Shown here: piece by piece, positions 25,297-35,300 of the stretch
Layout of the letters: every line of letters starts with the position of its first letter
Numbering within the stretch: the first letter of the stretch is position 1
Source: Cenococcum geophilum 1.58
Lineage: Eukaryota; Ascomycota; Dothideomycetes; Gloniales; Gloniaceae
Length of the DNA: 64,000 nucleotides
Direction: 5' to 3'
Assembly: GCA_001692895.1 (NCBI GenBank)
Contig: KV748208.1
Coordinates: forward strand, 930,001 to 994,000
Made by a program: the position numbers and the translations under genes
The notes under the pieces: model-generated
What the model saw: only the letters and a program-made list of their open reading frames with translations
What the model was told of the DNA's origin: nothing
Database searches by the model: none

Positions 25297-25366
25297 AGAC
25301 CTTCTAACGAAGGTCTTGCCAAAAGCGGCTAGCGGCTTGGCAAGGTAAGCCTTGGCAAGAAGGTCT
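25297..25366. repeat. Compound palindrome at the edge of the inverted repeat
   Basis: Nested inverted repeats: an outer pair AGACCTTCT (25297-25305) / AGAAGGTCT (25358-25366), and inside it CTTGCCAA / TTGGCAAG around AAGCGGCTAGCGGC. A second TTGGCAAG copy follows. It could form a cruciform and may be the end hairpin of a mobile element; I cannot assign it to one. Confidence 0.55.
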
Positions 25367-25387
25367 GGGAACGAGACAATCTATACT

Positions 25388-27019
25388 TTACCTTAGAAGC
25401 TTAGACTAAGAAATCGATTGCGGATATAGGAATATCCACACCGTCCGCTAAGCTGATTTAGGACGGTAATCGTTTTCTTAGTCTGAGGGACTTTGGCGAG
25501 ATTTGTAGGAAAACCTAAACACCGTTTATATAAGAAGATCTTATTAACTTTAACGAAATTAATCTACCCTCCCACAATACCTATTAATATAAAAATTACA
25601 CTAAATTATAAAGAAAAGCCTACTCTATAAGTTATGAGATCTTTAGCTCCTTATACGCGCGCGATGTTAAGAGGAATTCGTCGTCGTAGAGGCCCTAATT
25701 CTACCTCTGCACCGCCGAGCCGCTCAGTAAACACCAACGCTGAACGCTTACGCTCACGCCCACGCCGCCAGCCCTCTGCGTAGAGCTGTGGAGCTTTGCG
25801 ACAGCTCTGCGGAACGAAGCTCAGGGGGAGACCTGCACGGAGCTCTGCACGGAGCTCTACCAAAGCTCTGCAAAAGCTTTGCACGAAGCTCTGCACGAAG
25901 CTCCGCTCGAAGCTCCGCACAAAGCTCTGCTCGAAGCTCTGCTCGAAGCTCTGCTCGAAGCTCGAAGCTCTGCACGAAGCTCTGCATGGAGCTCTGCACG
26001 AAGCTCTGCATTAAGTTCTGCACGAAGCTCTACTAAAGCTCTACTAAAGCTCTACATAAGGCTCTGCACGAAGCTCTGCAAAAGCTCTGCACGAAGCTCT
26101 GCACGAAGCTCTGCACGAAGCTCTGCACGAAGCTCTGCACGAAGCTCTGCACGAAGCTCTGCACGAAGCTCTGCACGAAGCTCTGCACGAAGCTCTGCAC
26201 GAAGCTCTGCACGAAGCTCTGTAAAAGCTCTGCTCGAAGCTCTGCTCGAAGCCCTATATAGAGCTTCAAAGCTCTACTAACACGCAGCACTAATATACTA
26301 GGAAGGTTCTACAATTGCCCGTACGAACGCCCGTCTCTATAAACGTCTCTGCAATCGAATCGCCCGTACGAACGTCTGCACGTCTGCACATTTACACGTC
26401 TGTACGCCTGCACGTGGCTCTGCACGAGGCTCTGCACGAAGCTCTGCACGAAGCTCTGCATAAAGCTCTGCACAAAGCTCTACTAGGATCTGCACGAAGC
26501 TCTACTAAGGCTTTACACGAGGCTCTGCACGAGGCTCTGCCNAAAGCTTACCCCTAGTAGTCGTGGAGGCACTCTGGGCCAAGGGAGGATATTTTTAAGG
26601 AAGGACCTAACTATAGCACCTACTAGGTGTTGCAATAGCTTTAAGTAGTAGATATCTACATATCTATATAGTTTTATTAATATTAGCAGACTATTTAATA
26701 AGATATAATACGTGCTTAGGCTTTTAATAACGCGTTTTTTAACTTTAACGAAATTAATGTCAGGACTAAGCAATAGCCATATTATAAAATTTATACCATT
26801 TAGAAGCCCTAAGTCTTAAAAATAATATATAAACTTTTAGTAATAATAACACGTTATATAAATAAATGAATTAGATATCCGCAATCTCCGTTTTATAGAT
26901 TTTGCTTAGGATTTTAACAAATCTCGCCAAACCCTCTTAGACGTGATTTTGCAATTCGGAAGACGGCGTAGGTTATTCCGACGCTAGCTAAAAAATCACG
27001 TCTGAGCTCGCTGAGGTAA
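25388..27019 (+). mobile_element. Foldback / Mutator-like non-autonomous element, left copy
   Basis: About 1.63 kb, bounded by TTACCTTAGAAGCTTAGAC and, inverted, CTGAGCTCGCTGAGGTAA. The terminal inverted repeats share TTACCT-AG-AAGCT-AGAC. Each end is followed by a stem-loop block and a TTTGGCGAGATTTGT-type motif, then a CTTTAACGAAATTAAT box. The interior carries a GC-rich stretch near 25,660-25,800 and a long 12-bp minisatellite. A reverse-orientation copy lies at 30581-32085. Its right end abuts the pogo element, so its target-site duplication cannot be read. Confidence 0.7.
25800..26550. repeat. 12-bp minisatellite GCTCTGCACGAA (left copy)
   Basis: Tandem 12-mers of consensus GCTCTGCACGAA, most regular at 26090-26220 and irregular on both sides, with variants such as GCTCGAA, AAAGCTCTAC and GCACGGAGCT. 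Because 12 is divisible by 3, open frames appear on both strands with repeats such as ARSS or EALH. They are by-products of the repeat and not genes. Ambiguous base at 26542. Confidence 0.85.
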
Positions 27020-28257
27020 GTCCACACTCGCCGCAGGCGAGTGCCTGCACTTAATACGATATTACCATCAATACGATATTTTTGATCAACCATCTGGATT
27101 TAACCTTAATTGACGCTTTAACTACGCCAGTTATTATATTGATTTTCGTATAATAGAGCACTTGTAGAGCGCATAGACGCCAAAATAAGCTGTAATTAAT
27201 TATATACTAGCTGATAAGCTTAAAAATAACGTTTCTTCTTAGCGACTAGCATGCCTTTTATCCGACTATACTCCAGTTAAAGCTCTTTTATTTTAGATTA
27301 AAGCCAATTTTAGACCATTTTTCGTGCTATATATAAATAGATAGCTCCTATTAATGACTTTAAGATTATATAAGACCGTTACTGGCGAGATCGGCGTAAT
27401 TACGCAATTAAAGTTATGGTTCTTAGCTTACTAACTGCTTAATTGCTAGTAATAGACATATTATATACGCCAAACAGCGTACGCTTAACGTTCTTACTTA
27501 GCTTCTTATTTTTAAGGCAATAATTAATATTACGCTTAAGCGTATAGATAGTTAATGAAGTTCTTAGCTCTTATAGAGGTAGTATATTACTAGCATTATT
27601 ATTAGCCTCGTTATCAGCCTTACTGTCGCTTTTATTTATATAATTGGCATTAAACTTAGCAACGTCTTACTAGATATTCTCTTAGATACGCTCTATATTT
27701 AGTAGTACTAAGCCTATATTTTACTAGCCTTTTTATATTATATAAGGCTTAAAAGTATAAGCTTAAATCGATCTAATTATAGCCAGAAACTTAACCTTAT
27801 TAAATAACGTATAGCCTATATAAGTAGCATAATTAACAGCCTAAGCATGCCAATACTTATACGGCTAAAAGCAGCTAATATTAAGTAGTTAAAGAAAGTG
27901 TAAGGTATATAGTGGAAGCTAATATATAATAACCTTATTGTCTTCTAAAACCTCTAGAAACTCTTACGTATAATAAAAATTAAAGCCATTAAATAAAAGC
28001 AATTAATAGATTCCTTTAAAAAGCTTTTAACTCTCTTATATAAAGTGCTTTACCTACTTAAGACTAAGCTTATTATTAGTATAACTACTACTACTACGTA
28101 TAACCAGATATTAATTAGGTAGATTAATAAAGTAACGCTTAAGTAATACGGTACCTTTAATAATAACTATAGGTAAAATCGCGCTACCTTCTACATTAAT
28201 ATACTTAGTTATTATTAGCGTTATATAGTTATCTAGTGTAAGTAGATAGACGCGTTA

Positions 28258-28701
28258 TATAAGAGTATATATATTAGGTCCCGCCGCGCTTATAACAAGT
28301 TCACAAGCACTCTTAGTCTTTTTAGCCATATGGCGACGTAGAGGCGGGCCACATTATAATTATACTTGCGAACTTACTAGGGCTAGGTGTTATAGGTTCA
28401 ATCCCTATTAGTTACTTTACTCTAGTATAATCTAACACATATCTATACAATAAGGCGGGTTAGCTAAGTCCAATTACTTACGTTACTGGGGACTAACTAA
28501 TATAGTAATACTCTTGGCGTTTAATCCCTGTGGCCCGGAATAGGCGTATAGAGGAATCCCTATAAGCGTTCGGGGATAAGCATACAGAGAAGAGGGCAAT
28601 TGTAAGAGTATATATATTAGGTCCCGCCGCGCTTACAATAAGTTCGCAAGCACTCTTAGTCTTTTTAGCCGTATAGCGACGTGGAGGCGGGCCACATTAC
28701 A
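28258..28701 (+). mobile_element. TRIM-like miniature LTR element
   Basis: Two 101-bp direct repeats, 28258-28358 and 28601-28701, flank 242 bp. The right copy begins TGTAAGAG and ends TTACA (TG..CA). The left copy differs mainly by C/T-type changes and shares TATATATTAGGTCCCGCC, CACTCTTAGTCTTTTTAGCC and GGCGGGCCACATTA. Directly before the right repeat is a purine run AGAGAAGAGGGCAA, as expected for a polypurine tract. The internal part has GGTTCAATCC (28391-28415 area), a perfect tRNA B-box-like decamer. There is no coding capacity. A target duplication is not evident. Confidence 0.6.
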
Positions 28702-28958
28702 AATTGTAAGAGGCTAGTCTAACCAGAACGTATAGTTATCTAATTAACAGTATAGAATAAGAGTCACCGGTAAGTAGAAGATAAGTTAAGATAGAATAAT
28801 CTTTATAAATAAAGGACAATGCTTTCTAACTTCTTCTATTTAGAGATTAATCGCTAGTTCTTCTCTAGAGGAGAACTAGCTCCCTATATAATCTTTCTAA
28901 AACGCTAGTAAAACCCTTTACCCCTTATCTATCTAACTATATCTTCTAGGACGTAAAT

Positions 28959-29126
28959 AGAATATAAATAAGACCTCTTTTTAGAATATAGATAAGACCT
29001 CCTTTTAAAATATAGATAAGACCTCCTTCTGGAATATAGATAAGACCTCCTTCTGGAATATAGATAAGACCTCCTTTTAGAACATAGATAAGACCTACTT
29101 TTAGAATATAGATAAGACCTCCTTCT
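28959..29126. repeat. 24-bp minisatellite, seven units
   Basis: Seven tandem copies of AGAATATAGATAAGACCTCC plus TTTT/TTCT, differing by single C/T or G/A changes. The segment just after the array contains the inverted form GTCTTATCTAAT. Confidence 0.9.
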
Positions 29127-29887
29127 GTCTTATCTAATATATACCTTCTAAGGAATTCCGTTATATGTTAATAAGGTTTAAATATAACTACCTATTAATC
29201 TTTACCAATCCTAATACGGAAGCCTGTTTTATTAAAGTTTTAAGTATCTATAGTTGTAATTCTATATAGCTTAATAATCTTAATTAAGCCATTAAACTAC
29301 CTAAAGATAGCCTCTTTATCGTGTGTAATTGCGCGATTAAGATTAAGGGATTGCTGATAGCGAAGATAAAGCTTAGGGTTGCGTTTAAGCCATCGCTTTA
29401 CCCATTGTAAATTAGCTAAAGGTAGAGGTCCTAGACCATTATAGCTGCGCTAAAGAAGGTAATTTATATACGCTATAATTATTAGTAGCCGTACGCAAAT
29501 TCTAAGCTTATTAAGACGAGCTATATAATCGTAAAGAGCGCTATCTTAAGCCTTTGAGAGCTTATATATGCTAGAAGGACGTTAAGAACGTGTTGTATAA
29601 CCTTTTAAGTAAGCAAGAAGCCGCTAATAAGGAAGATTTTTCTTACGCGCCAGCTGCTTATAATTAGGCTTTTTAACGTCTCTTATAGACTCCAGAGCCT
29701 AATCAATCTAATTATCTACCTAGATCTGCAATTCTGACATTGTTGTTGTTGTATGACGCGATAATAATTAGATGGTTAATCAAAAATATCGTATTAATGG
29801 TAATATCGTATTAAGTGCAGGCACTCGCCTGCGGCGAGTGTGGACGAGTCTACTTTAGCTGAATAAGCTAAAGCCTTAGCACGGATA

Positions 29888-30296
29888 ACGTAACTGGGGG
29901 GCATCTCGCTCCGGGGGGCATCTCGTTAAACCCCAAAAACTACCAAAAATCAGAAAAACTGCACCTTGATATCTCGATAACGGCTTAATAATAAATCCCA
30001 AAATTTTATAATTAGCCTTTTGTGCCTATATTAAAACTTTTAATAAAATTCTAGCGTAATAAGCCTGGCCGTTATTGAGATATTAAGTTTTAGCCCCTAA
30101 TTTTAAGCTAAATTGCGATATCTCTAGAGCTACTTAATAGATTACTTTTTAAATCTAATAAGAGGTTTAAAATAGGTATAAAAGGCTAATTATAAAATTT
30201 TGGGATTTATTATTAAGCCGTTATCAAGATATTAAGGTGCAGTTTTTCCGATTTTTGGTAGTTTTTGGGGTTTAACGAGATGCCCCCCAGTTACGT
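29888..30296. mobile_element. MITE 1 (409 bp, about 130-bp TIRs, TA target)
   Basis: Starts ACGTAACTGGGGGGCATCTC and ends with the complement GAGATGCCCCCCAGTTACGT, flanked by TA on both sides. The inverted repeats continue inward through TTAAACCCCAAAAACTACC and AATAATAAATCCCAAAATTT to about 130 bp. The left end has an extra 17-bp direct duplication (CTCCGGGGGGCATCTCG). TA flanks and the lack of coding sequence fit a non-autonomous Tc1/mariner element. Confidence 0.85.
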
Positions 30297-30304
30297 TAGC
30301 TATA

Positions 30305-30543
30305 CAGCGTAGAAATAAGCGGCCGATATTAGCACGTGCGCAACCACCAAAAATCAACAATTATTTGAGGAGGAGATGGACTAGAAGATGATTTAGAATA
30401 TATATAAGTACTATATAAAGCGTCTACACGATTATAAAAGACGTAATGGGCAAATGACAAAGTATTAGGGTAGTAATATATCTTCAAAAATCGATTTTTG
30501 GTGGTTGCGCATATGCCAATATCGGCCGCTTATTTCTACGCTG
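30305..30543. mobile_element. MITE 2 (239 bp, TA target)
   Basis: Inverted ends CAGCGTAGAAATAAGCGGCC / GGCCGCTTATTTCTACGCTG, extending about 52 bp to the ACCACCAAAAATC box, flanked by TA at 30303-30304 and 30544-30545. No coding capacity. It belongs to a different family from MITE 1 and stands only 8 bp from it. Confidence 0.87.
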
Positions 30544-30580
30544 TACAGGTTAGTCTGGAAACATCATTATTTATTATCTC

Positions 30581-32085
30581 TTACCTTAGCAAGCTCAGAC
30601 GCGATTTTTTAGCTAGCATCGGAATAACCTATACCGTCTTCCGAATTGCAAAATCACGTCTAAGAACCTTTGGCGAGTTTTGTTAAAATTATAACTAAAA
30701 TCCGCTAAGCGGATATTACGGATATCTAATTTATTTATTTATATAACGCGTTATTATTACCATATAAAGTTATATTTTTTTTAAGACTTAGGGCTTCTAA
30801 ATGGTATAAATTTTATTATACGGCTATTACTTAGTCCTAATATTAATTTCGTTAAAGTTAAAAAACGCGTTATTAAAATTATAACTACATATTATATCTT
30901 ATTAAATAGTCTGCTAATATAGATAAAACTATATAGATCTATAGATATCTACTACTTAAAGCTATTACAATACCTAGTAGGTGTTATAGTTAGGTCCTTC
31001 CTTAAAAATATCCTCCCTTGGCCCGGAGAGCCTCTGCTGCTACTAGGGGGTAAGCTTTGGGCAGAGCCTCATGCAGAGCCTTAGTAGAGCTTCGTATAGA
31101 GCTTCGTATAGAGCTTCGTGTAGAGCTTCGTGCAGAGCCTTATGCAGAGCCTCATGCAGAGCCTTAGTAGAGCTTCGTGTAGAGCTTCGTGCAGAGCCTC
31201 GTGCAGAGCTTTGTGCAGAGCTTCGTGCAGAGCTTCGTGCAGAGCTTCGTGCAGAGCTTCGTGCAGAGCTTCGTGCAGAGCTTCGTGCAGAGCTTCGTGC
31301 AGAGCTTCGTGCAGAGCTTCGTGCAGAGCTTCGTGCAGAGCCACGTGCAGGCGTGCAGACGTGTAGCTGTGCAGACGTTCGTACGGGCGATCAATTGCAG
31401 AGACGTTTGTAGAGACGTTTGTATGGGCGTTTGTATGGGCGTTTGTACGGGCGTTTGTACGGGCGATTATAGAACCTTCCTAATATGACGATAGAGCTGA
31501 CGACTATAATTTGTAATTGCTACTGTCGACAACGCCACTTAGTTAGTATTTGGTAATGGGAATCGACAATAGGGCTTCGAGCAGAGCTTCGAGCAGAGCT
31601 TCGAGCGGAGCTTCGAGCGGAGCTTTGTGCAGAGCTTTTGCAGAGCTTCGTGAGAGCTCCGTGCAGAGCTCCGTACAGAAAGCTCCACAGCTCTACACAG
31701 AGGGCTGGCCGCGTGGGCGTAAGCGTTTAGCGTTGGTGTTTACTGCGCGGCTTGGCGGTGCAGAGGTAAAATTAGGGCCTCTACGGCGACGACTTCCTCT
31801 TAACATCGCGCGGGTATAAGGAGCTGAGGATCTCATAGCTTTATAGAGTAGGCTTTTCTCTATAATTTGGTGTACTTTTAATGTTAATAGGTATTGTGGG
31901 AGGGTAGATCAATTTCGTTAAAGTTAATAAAGTCTTCTCATATAAATAGTGTTTAGGTTTTCTACAAATCTCGCCAAAGTCCCTTAGACTAAGAAAAACG
32001 ATTGCCGTCCTAAATCAGCTTAGCGGACGGTGCGGATATTCCTATATCCACACAATCGATTTCTTAGTCTAAGCTTCTGAGGTAA
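30581..32085 (-). mobile_element. Foldback / Mutator-like non-autonomous element, right copy
   Basis: About 1.5 kb, a reverse-complement copy of 25388-27019. It begins TTACCTTAGCAAGCTCAGAC and ends GTCTAAGCTTCTGAGGTAA. It is flanked by TATTATCTC (30572-30580) and CATTATCTC (32086-32094), a 9-bp target duplication with one C/T difference. Nine bp is the usual duplication of Mutator-like elements. The interior carries the 12-bp minisatellite in reverse. No transposase is present. Confidence 0.75.
31040..31660. repeat. 12-bp minisatellite AGCTTCGTGCAG (right copy)
   Basis: Reverse-complement version of the left array, most regular at 31190-31340. It is followed by an 18-bp-like (ACG)TTTGTA(C/T)GGGCG motif series (31395-31470). 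Open frames on both strands inside it are repeat artefacts. Confidence 0.85.
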
Positions 32086-32094
32086 CATTATCTC

Positions 32095-32363
32095 AGTAAG
32101 CGACTCAGACGGCACCTGGCCCGTGCGTTTTTTTTTATGGTTTTGATTGACCCGAGGTACGAGTGGTCTATATTTTCGGGTCCTAGAATTTAAACTTTGC
32201 CAAGCCTGCTTCTGATTGGTTTAAAAAAACTTGCGGACGGTAAGTCGTGGCAGAATTCACGTGACGAACTTTAAAATATTGGAACATTAAAATATTATAC
32301 ACGTACCTTTTTGTTAACGTCTTTGTTAATATCTCTATTAATACCACTATATATGCCGTAAAT
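32095..32363. other. Small GC-balanced island before the Helitron-type frame
   Basis: 270 bp with normal CA/TG content (for example CGGCACCTGGCCCGTGCG and a run of T) between the right foldback element and the Helitron-type frame. It may be unique host DNA or the 5' end of the Helitron. No gene is visible. Confidence 0.45.
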
Positions 32364-35300
32364 ATGGCAGACCTTACTATAATTAAGTGCAGCAAGTGCT
32401 GTATCTATAAGCCCCGCCTTAACTTTGTTAAAGATGGCCCTTTAAAGAAGCTTTTAAAGCTGTGCCAGTTATATTAATTAAAGGCGCGTATTCCCTATAT
32501 ACTACTTCTACTTCTGCTTACTTTTCTAGGCCTCTAAATATAATTTAAATAAGTGGAGAGCTCTTATAAAGTTAGGTTCTACTACTAAGAATCGTCCTGT
32601 AAGGCGCTAGCAAACTGCTCTACCTAAAAACGATACCAAGAACGCCTTCCTGCCTCGCGGCTAGAATAGCCAAGATACCCCTAAAATAGCTTAACGGCGG
32701 AAGACAATTAGGGCAATATAACGGGAGCACCGCATTCTTAATTGGCGGGGTAAAGCTCACTCGCCTACTCCTCCGCTATATACTATAGATAAAGCTCTAT
32801 ATAGCAGAAGAGGCACTCTAGATAGCCTAAATACGTCCTTGCCGGAACTAGCTCCTATGCTTACTCTACCACCAATACCTACTCTAACTACGGCCACACC
32901 ACTACCCGTTTTAGCTGTCGATTAGGAGCGAATTAAGAAGTTTAGGAGTATACTATAGGCTGAATATATAGAGACGTGCAGCCGTTATAAGGAGTAGTAG
33001 TTCTAAATGGGCCTAGCTACGGAGGGTAACAATATAGGTATATATAAAGCCTATATTAAGGACGCCGATAGCCTTAAATATCTAACCCTTCCTTCCCTAT
33101 TTAGTAAAAGCAACGGGCTTAATCTAGGGCCTATTCCTAGCTTCCTACCTATACTTACCGCGGTAGAGGAGCTTCTAATTACGCGTGTATACGTTTATCT
33201 ACAAGTCGTGCGTATACGCGGCTAGTAATATCGCTATACTAGCTACGTTTACTGCTTTAGCTAGAACATACTAAATACCTAAAGGCAGCTACCACGGCTA
33301 CCTACTAAACTTAATATACTGGTCGTAAGGCCTATAGCAGTAGAGGGTAGCGAATACTTAAGTCAGCGGTTTACCAAGCGGTATACCATAAGGCGCTCTG
33401 TTATAGTATAGTAGCTTTACTTTCTAAAGGTTAATTATCCTAATTATCGCGATGTTAAAATATATAGCACTTAGCTTACTAGCTACCCAAAAATAGCTCT
33501 ATATTAGATTAGCTACAGTTAAAACTCTTTATAACGATGCGGGTTATACAGCCGACCGTATTATAATATTAATAGTATTGTTATATATAGAGTTATGTAT
33601 TTGGTTAGTAAGTAGGAAAAAGGAGGCTAATACGTGGCTAGGCATCCTAAAAGGGCGTAGGGTATCTACTTCACGGGCTAAGTAGGACCCCTCCCATACA
33701 AAATCTCTACTGGTTATAACGATTTTGGTAGAGAAAACTTAACGATATTGTAAATAGTTAGTATATCGTAATATCACACTAAAAAAAATTGTTTAAGGGG
33801 TGTAGATCGTAATATAGAGTATATCGTTGTAATCAAATATTGTACTAAAGAGTTTTAACTATACCTTATATTAATAAGTTGGAGTCTAATTCTAGTGACC
33901 CAACGGCTTACCCTACTACTCCTATATAACGTCCTGCTATTAATCCTCTACCTACTAAGCTTAGCAGTAATATACTAGATGGCGAATTTAATAATAATAT
34001 ACTAGATACTTTAGTTCCTAATCTAGTGCCTAACCTTAATAAATTAGAGCTTTTAGGTTATAAGGTTTAACACTAATAAAACCTATAAGCGGGCCTAGAG
34101 GTTCCTACTATGTAATAGATACCTCTCTCTAAATAATTAGCTAGTTTTATTATGCGTAGCGCCTTTCCTACTCTATTTCCTTATAGTAAAGCCGATTTTA
34201 ATATACCACGAAGCCGTACAGTTACCCTAGCTGCGTACGCTAAGCATATACTTAAGTATTAGGACGGTCGGTTTAGCTGCTACCCCTTATTTCGCTACTA
34301 CGTGTTTAATCAAATTATAAAAGAGTAAGCCCTTAACGCTACCTACTTCCTCTACAGCCGATTAAATAAAAATAGTCTATCTTTAAATAAGCTTAGTAAT
34401 CTTATAAATGGTAATAGGGGTAGCTAGTTACTAAATAAGATTATATAGCATACACGGAACCTTAAGGGCACTAGACCTTACTAGAGGCAGAAAAGAAATA
34501 AGCTTACGGCTTATACTAAGAATATTAAAAACAGGTCTCTATTCTTTACACTTAGTACTATTAATCTACATTAGTATAATCTACACTCTTATATGCCTCT
34601 ATTTAATAAATATAAGGCTACTAATAAGGCTTAGCGCTACCAAATTGCTTCTTAGAATCTTAACAATAATCCGCATATTACTGCTTACTAGCTACATCGC
34701 CGCTTTAATCTATTTAGAAAGCACGTGCTTATAGGCCTATTTAATAGTACTAACTTTTAGTCCCAATATAAGTAGTAGGTATAAGGTAGCGGCCATATAT
34801 ATAGCTTTTTATAGAGTTTAATAGCCCTAAAGCCAGATCCGTTAGCTATTAAATTAAGGGCGGCTTTTGCTAAGTACTAGGCTACTTTTATATCTATAAT
34901 TAATCCTAATTAATCTAGGCCTCCCAATCTCCGATATCCTTTTACTCTTAGCTATAAAGAACAGCTTAATACTAGTAAGCTTCTTACTGCCTACCTTAAT
35001 CGATTTTAACGGCACCATAATTGCACTAAATCTTACTGCTTAAGATTAAAGAAAGGCTCCACTAGAGTAAAGGAGTGCCGCTTCTACTTTCCACGCTCTC
35101 TTTGCAATAAGGCCGCTATATTAAAGGATCAAAATCCATATTACTAGACGTTCTATCCGCAGCGTAATAATAAGCTTCTTAATAGTTACAATGCAGCTAT
35201 AATATTAGCGTGGATGGCGAATATTAATACGTCACCCGCTATAAGCGTATTAGTAATAGTTAACTATATAGGCAAGTATTGCAGCAAGGAAGAGAAGAAG

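Larger units (their letters stand above)
28227..29158. mobile_element. 932-bp insertion in the pogo transposase, 8-bp target duplication
   Basis: The octamer CGTTATAT stands on both sides (28219-28226 and 29159-29166), and removing one copy plus the insert restores the transposase frame (HIT to LIIT). Eight-bp duplications are typical of hAT elements, but I see no clear terminal inverted repeats. The insert itself contains the mini-LTR element at 28258-28701 and the 24-bp minisatellite at 28959-29126. Confidence 0.65.
27150..29740 (-). pseudogene. Fot1/pogo-family transposase, RIP-stopped and split
   Basis: From ATG 29740 the frame reads MSELQI..., then an HTH region (RDVKKPNYKQLARK), a Tc5/CENP-B-type domain (LQWVKRWLKRNPKLYLRYQQ), and a motif matching the catalytic NFDETGF of the family as NFNKTGFRI near 29,240. 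After a 932-bp insertion (28227-29158) it resumes with GSAILPIVIIKG, SLKxVKHF, LLFNGF (family LLFDGFGSH) and ISCFxPYKYWHA near 27,870. Catalytic Asp residues are changed to Asn and many TAA/TAG stops occur, so it is inactive. Known family members cut and paste at TA sites. Confidence 0.8.
27021..29844 (-). mobile_element. Fot1/pogo-type DNA transposon
   Basis: A 2.8 kb element with about 70-bp terminal inverted repeats: TCCACACTCGCCGCAGGCGA at 27021-27040 and its complement ending at 29844. Both ends continue into GTGCCTGCACTTAATACGATATTACCAT and a second ATACGATATTTTTGAT box. The TIR tip is itself palindromic (CTCGCCGCAGGCGAG). It is oriented minus, carries a pogo-type transposase, and is interrupted by a 932-bp insertion. 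Exact TA target duplications are not clean; TA occurs near both ends (27017-27018 and just beyond 29844). Confidence 0.85.

Noticed and set aside
25800..26300. Possible CRISPR array (regular short repeats)
   Set aside because: The repeats are contiguous 12-mers without spacers and the organism is a fungus.
25651..26557. Several long open frames on both strands with Arg/Ser/Ala/Glu repeats
   Set aside because: They are produced by a 12-bp tandem repeat, which keeps all frames open. They have no start context or domain. The same applies to 31071-31488.
28385..28420. tRNA gene suggested by GGTTCAATCC
   Set aside because: Only a B-box-like decamer is present. I found no matching A box or cloverleaf, and it lies inside a mini-LTR element.
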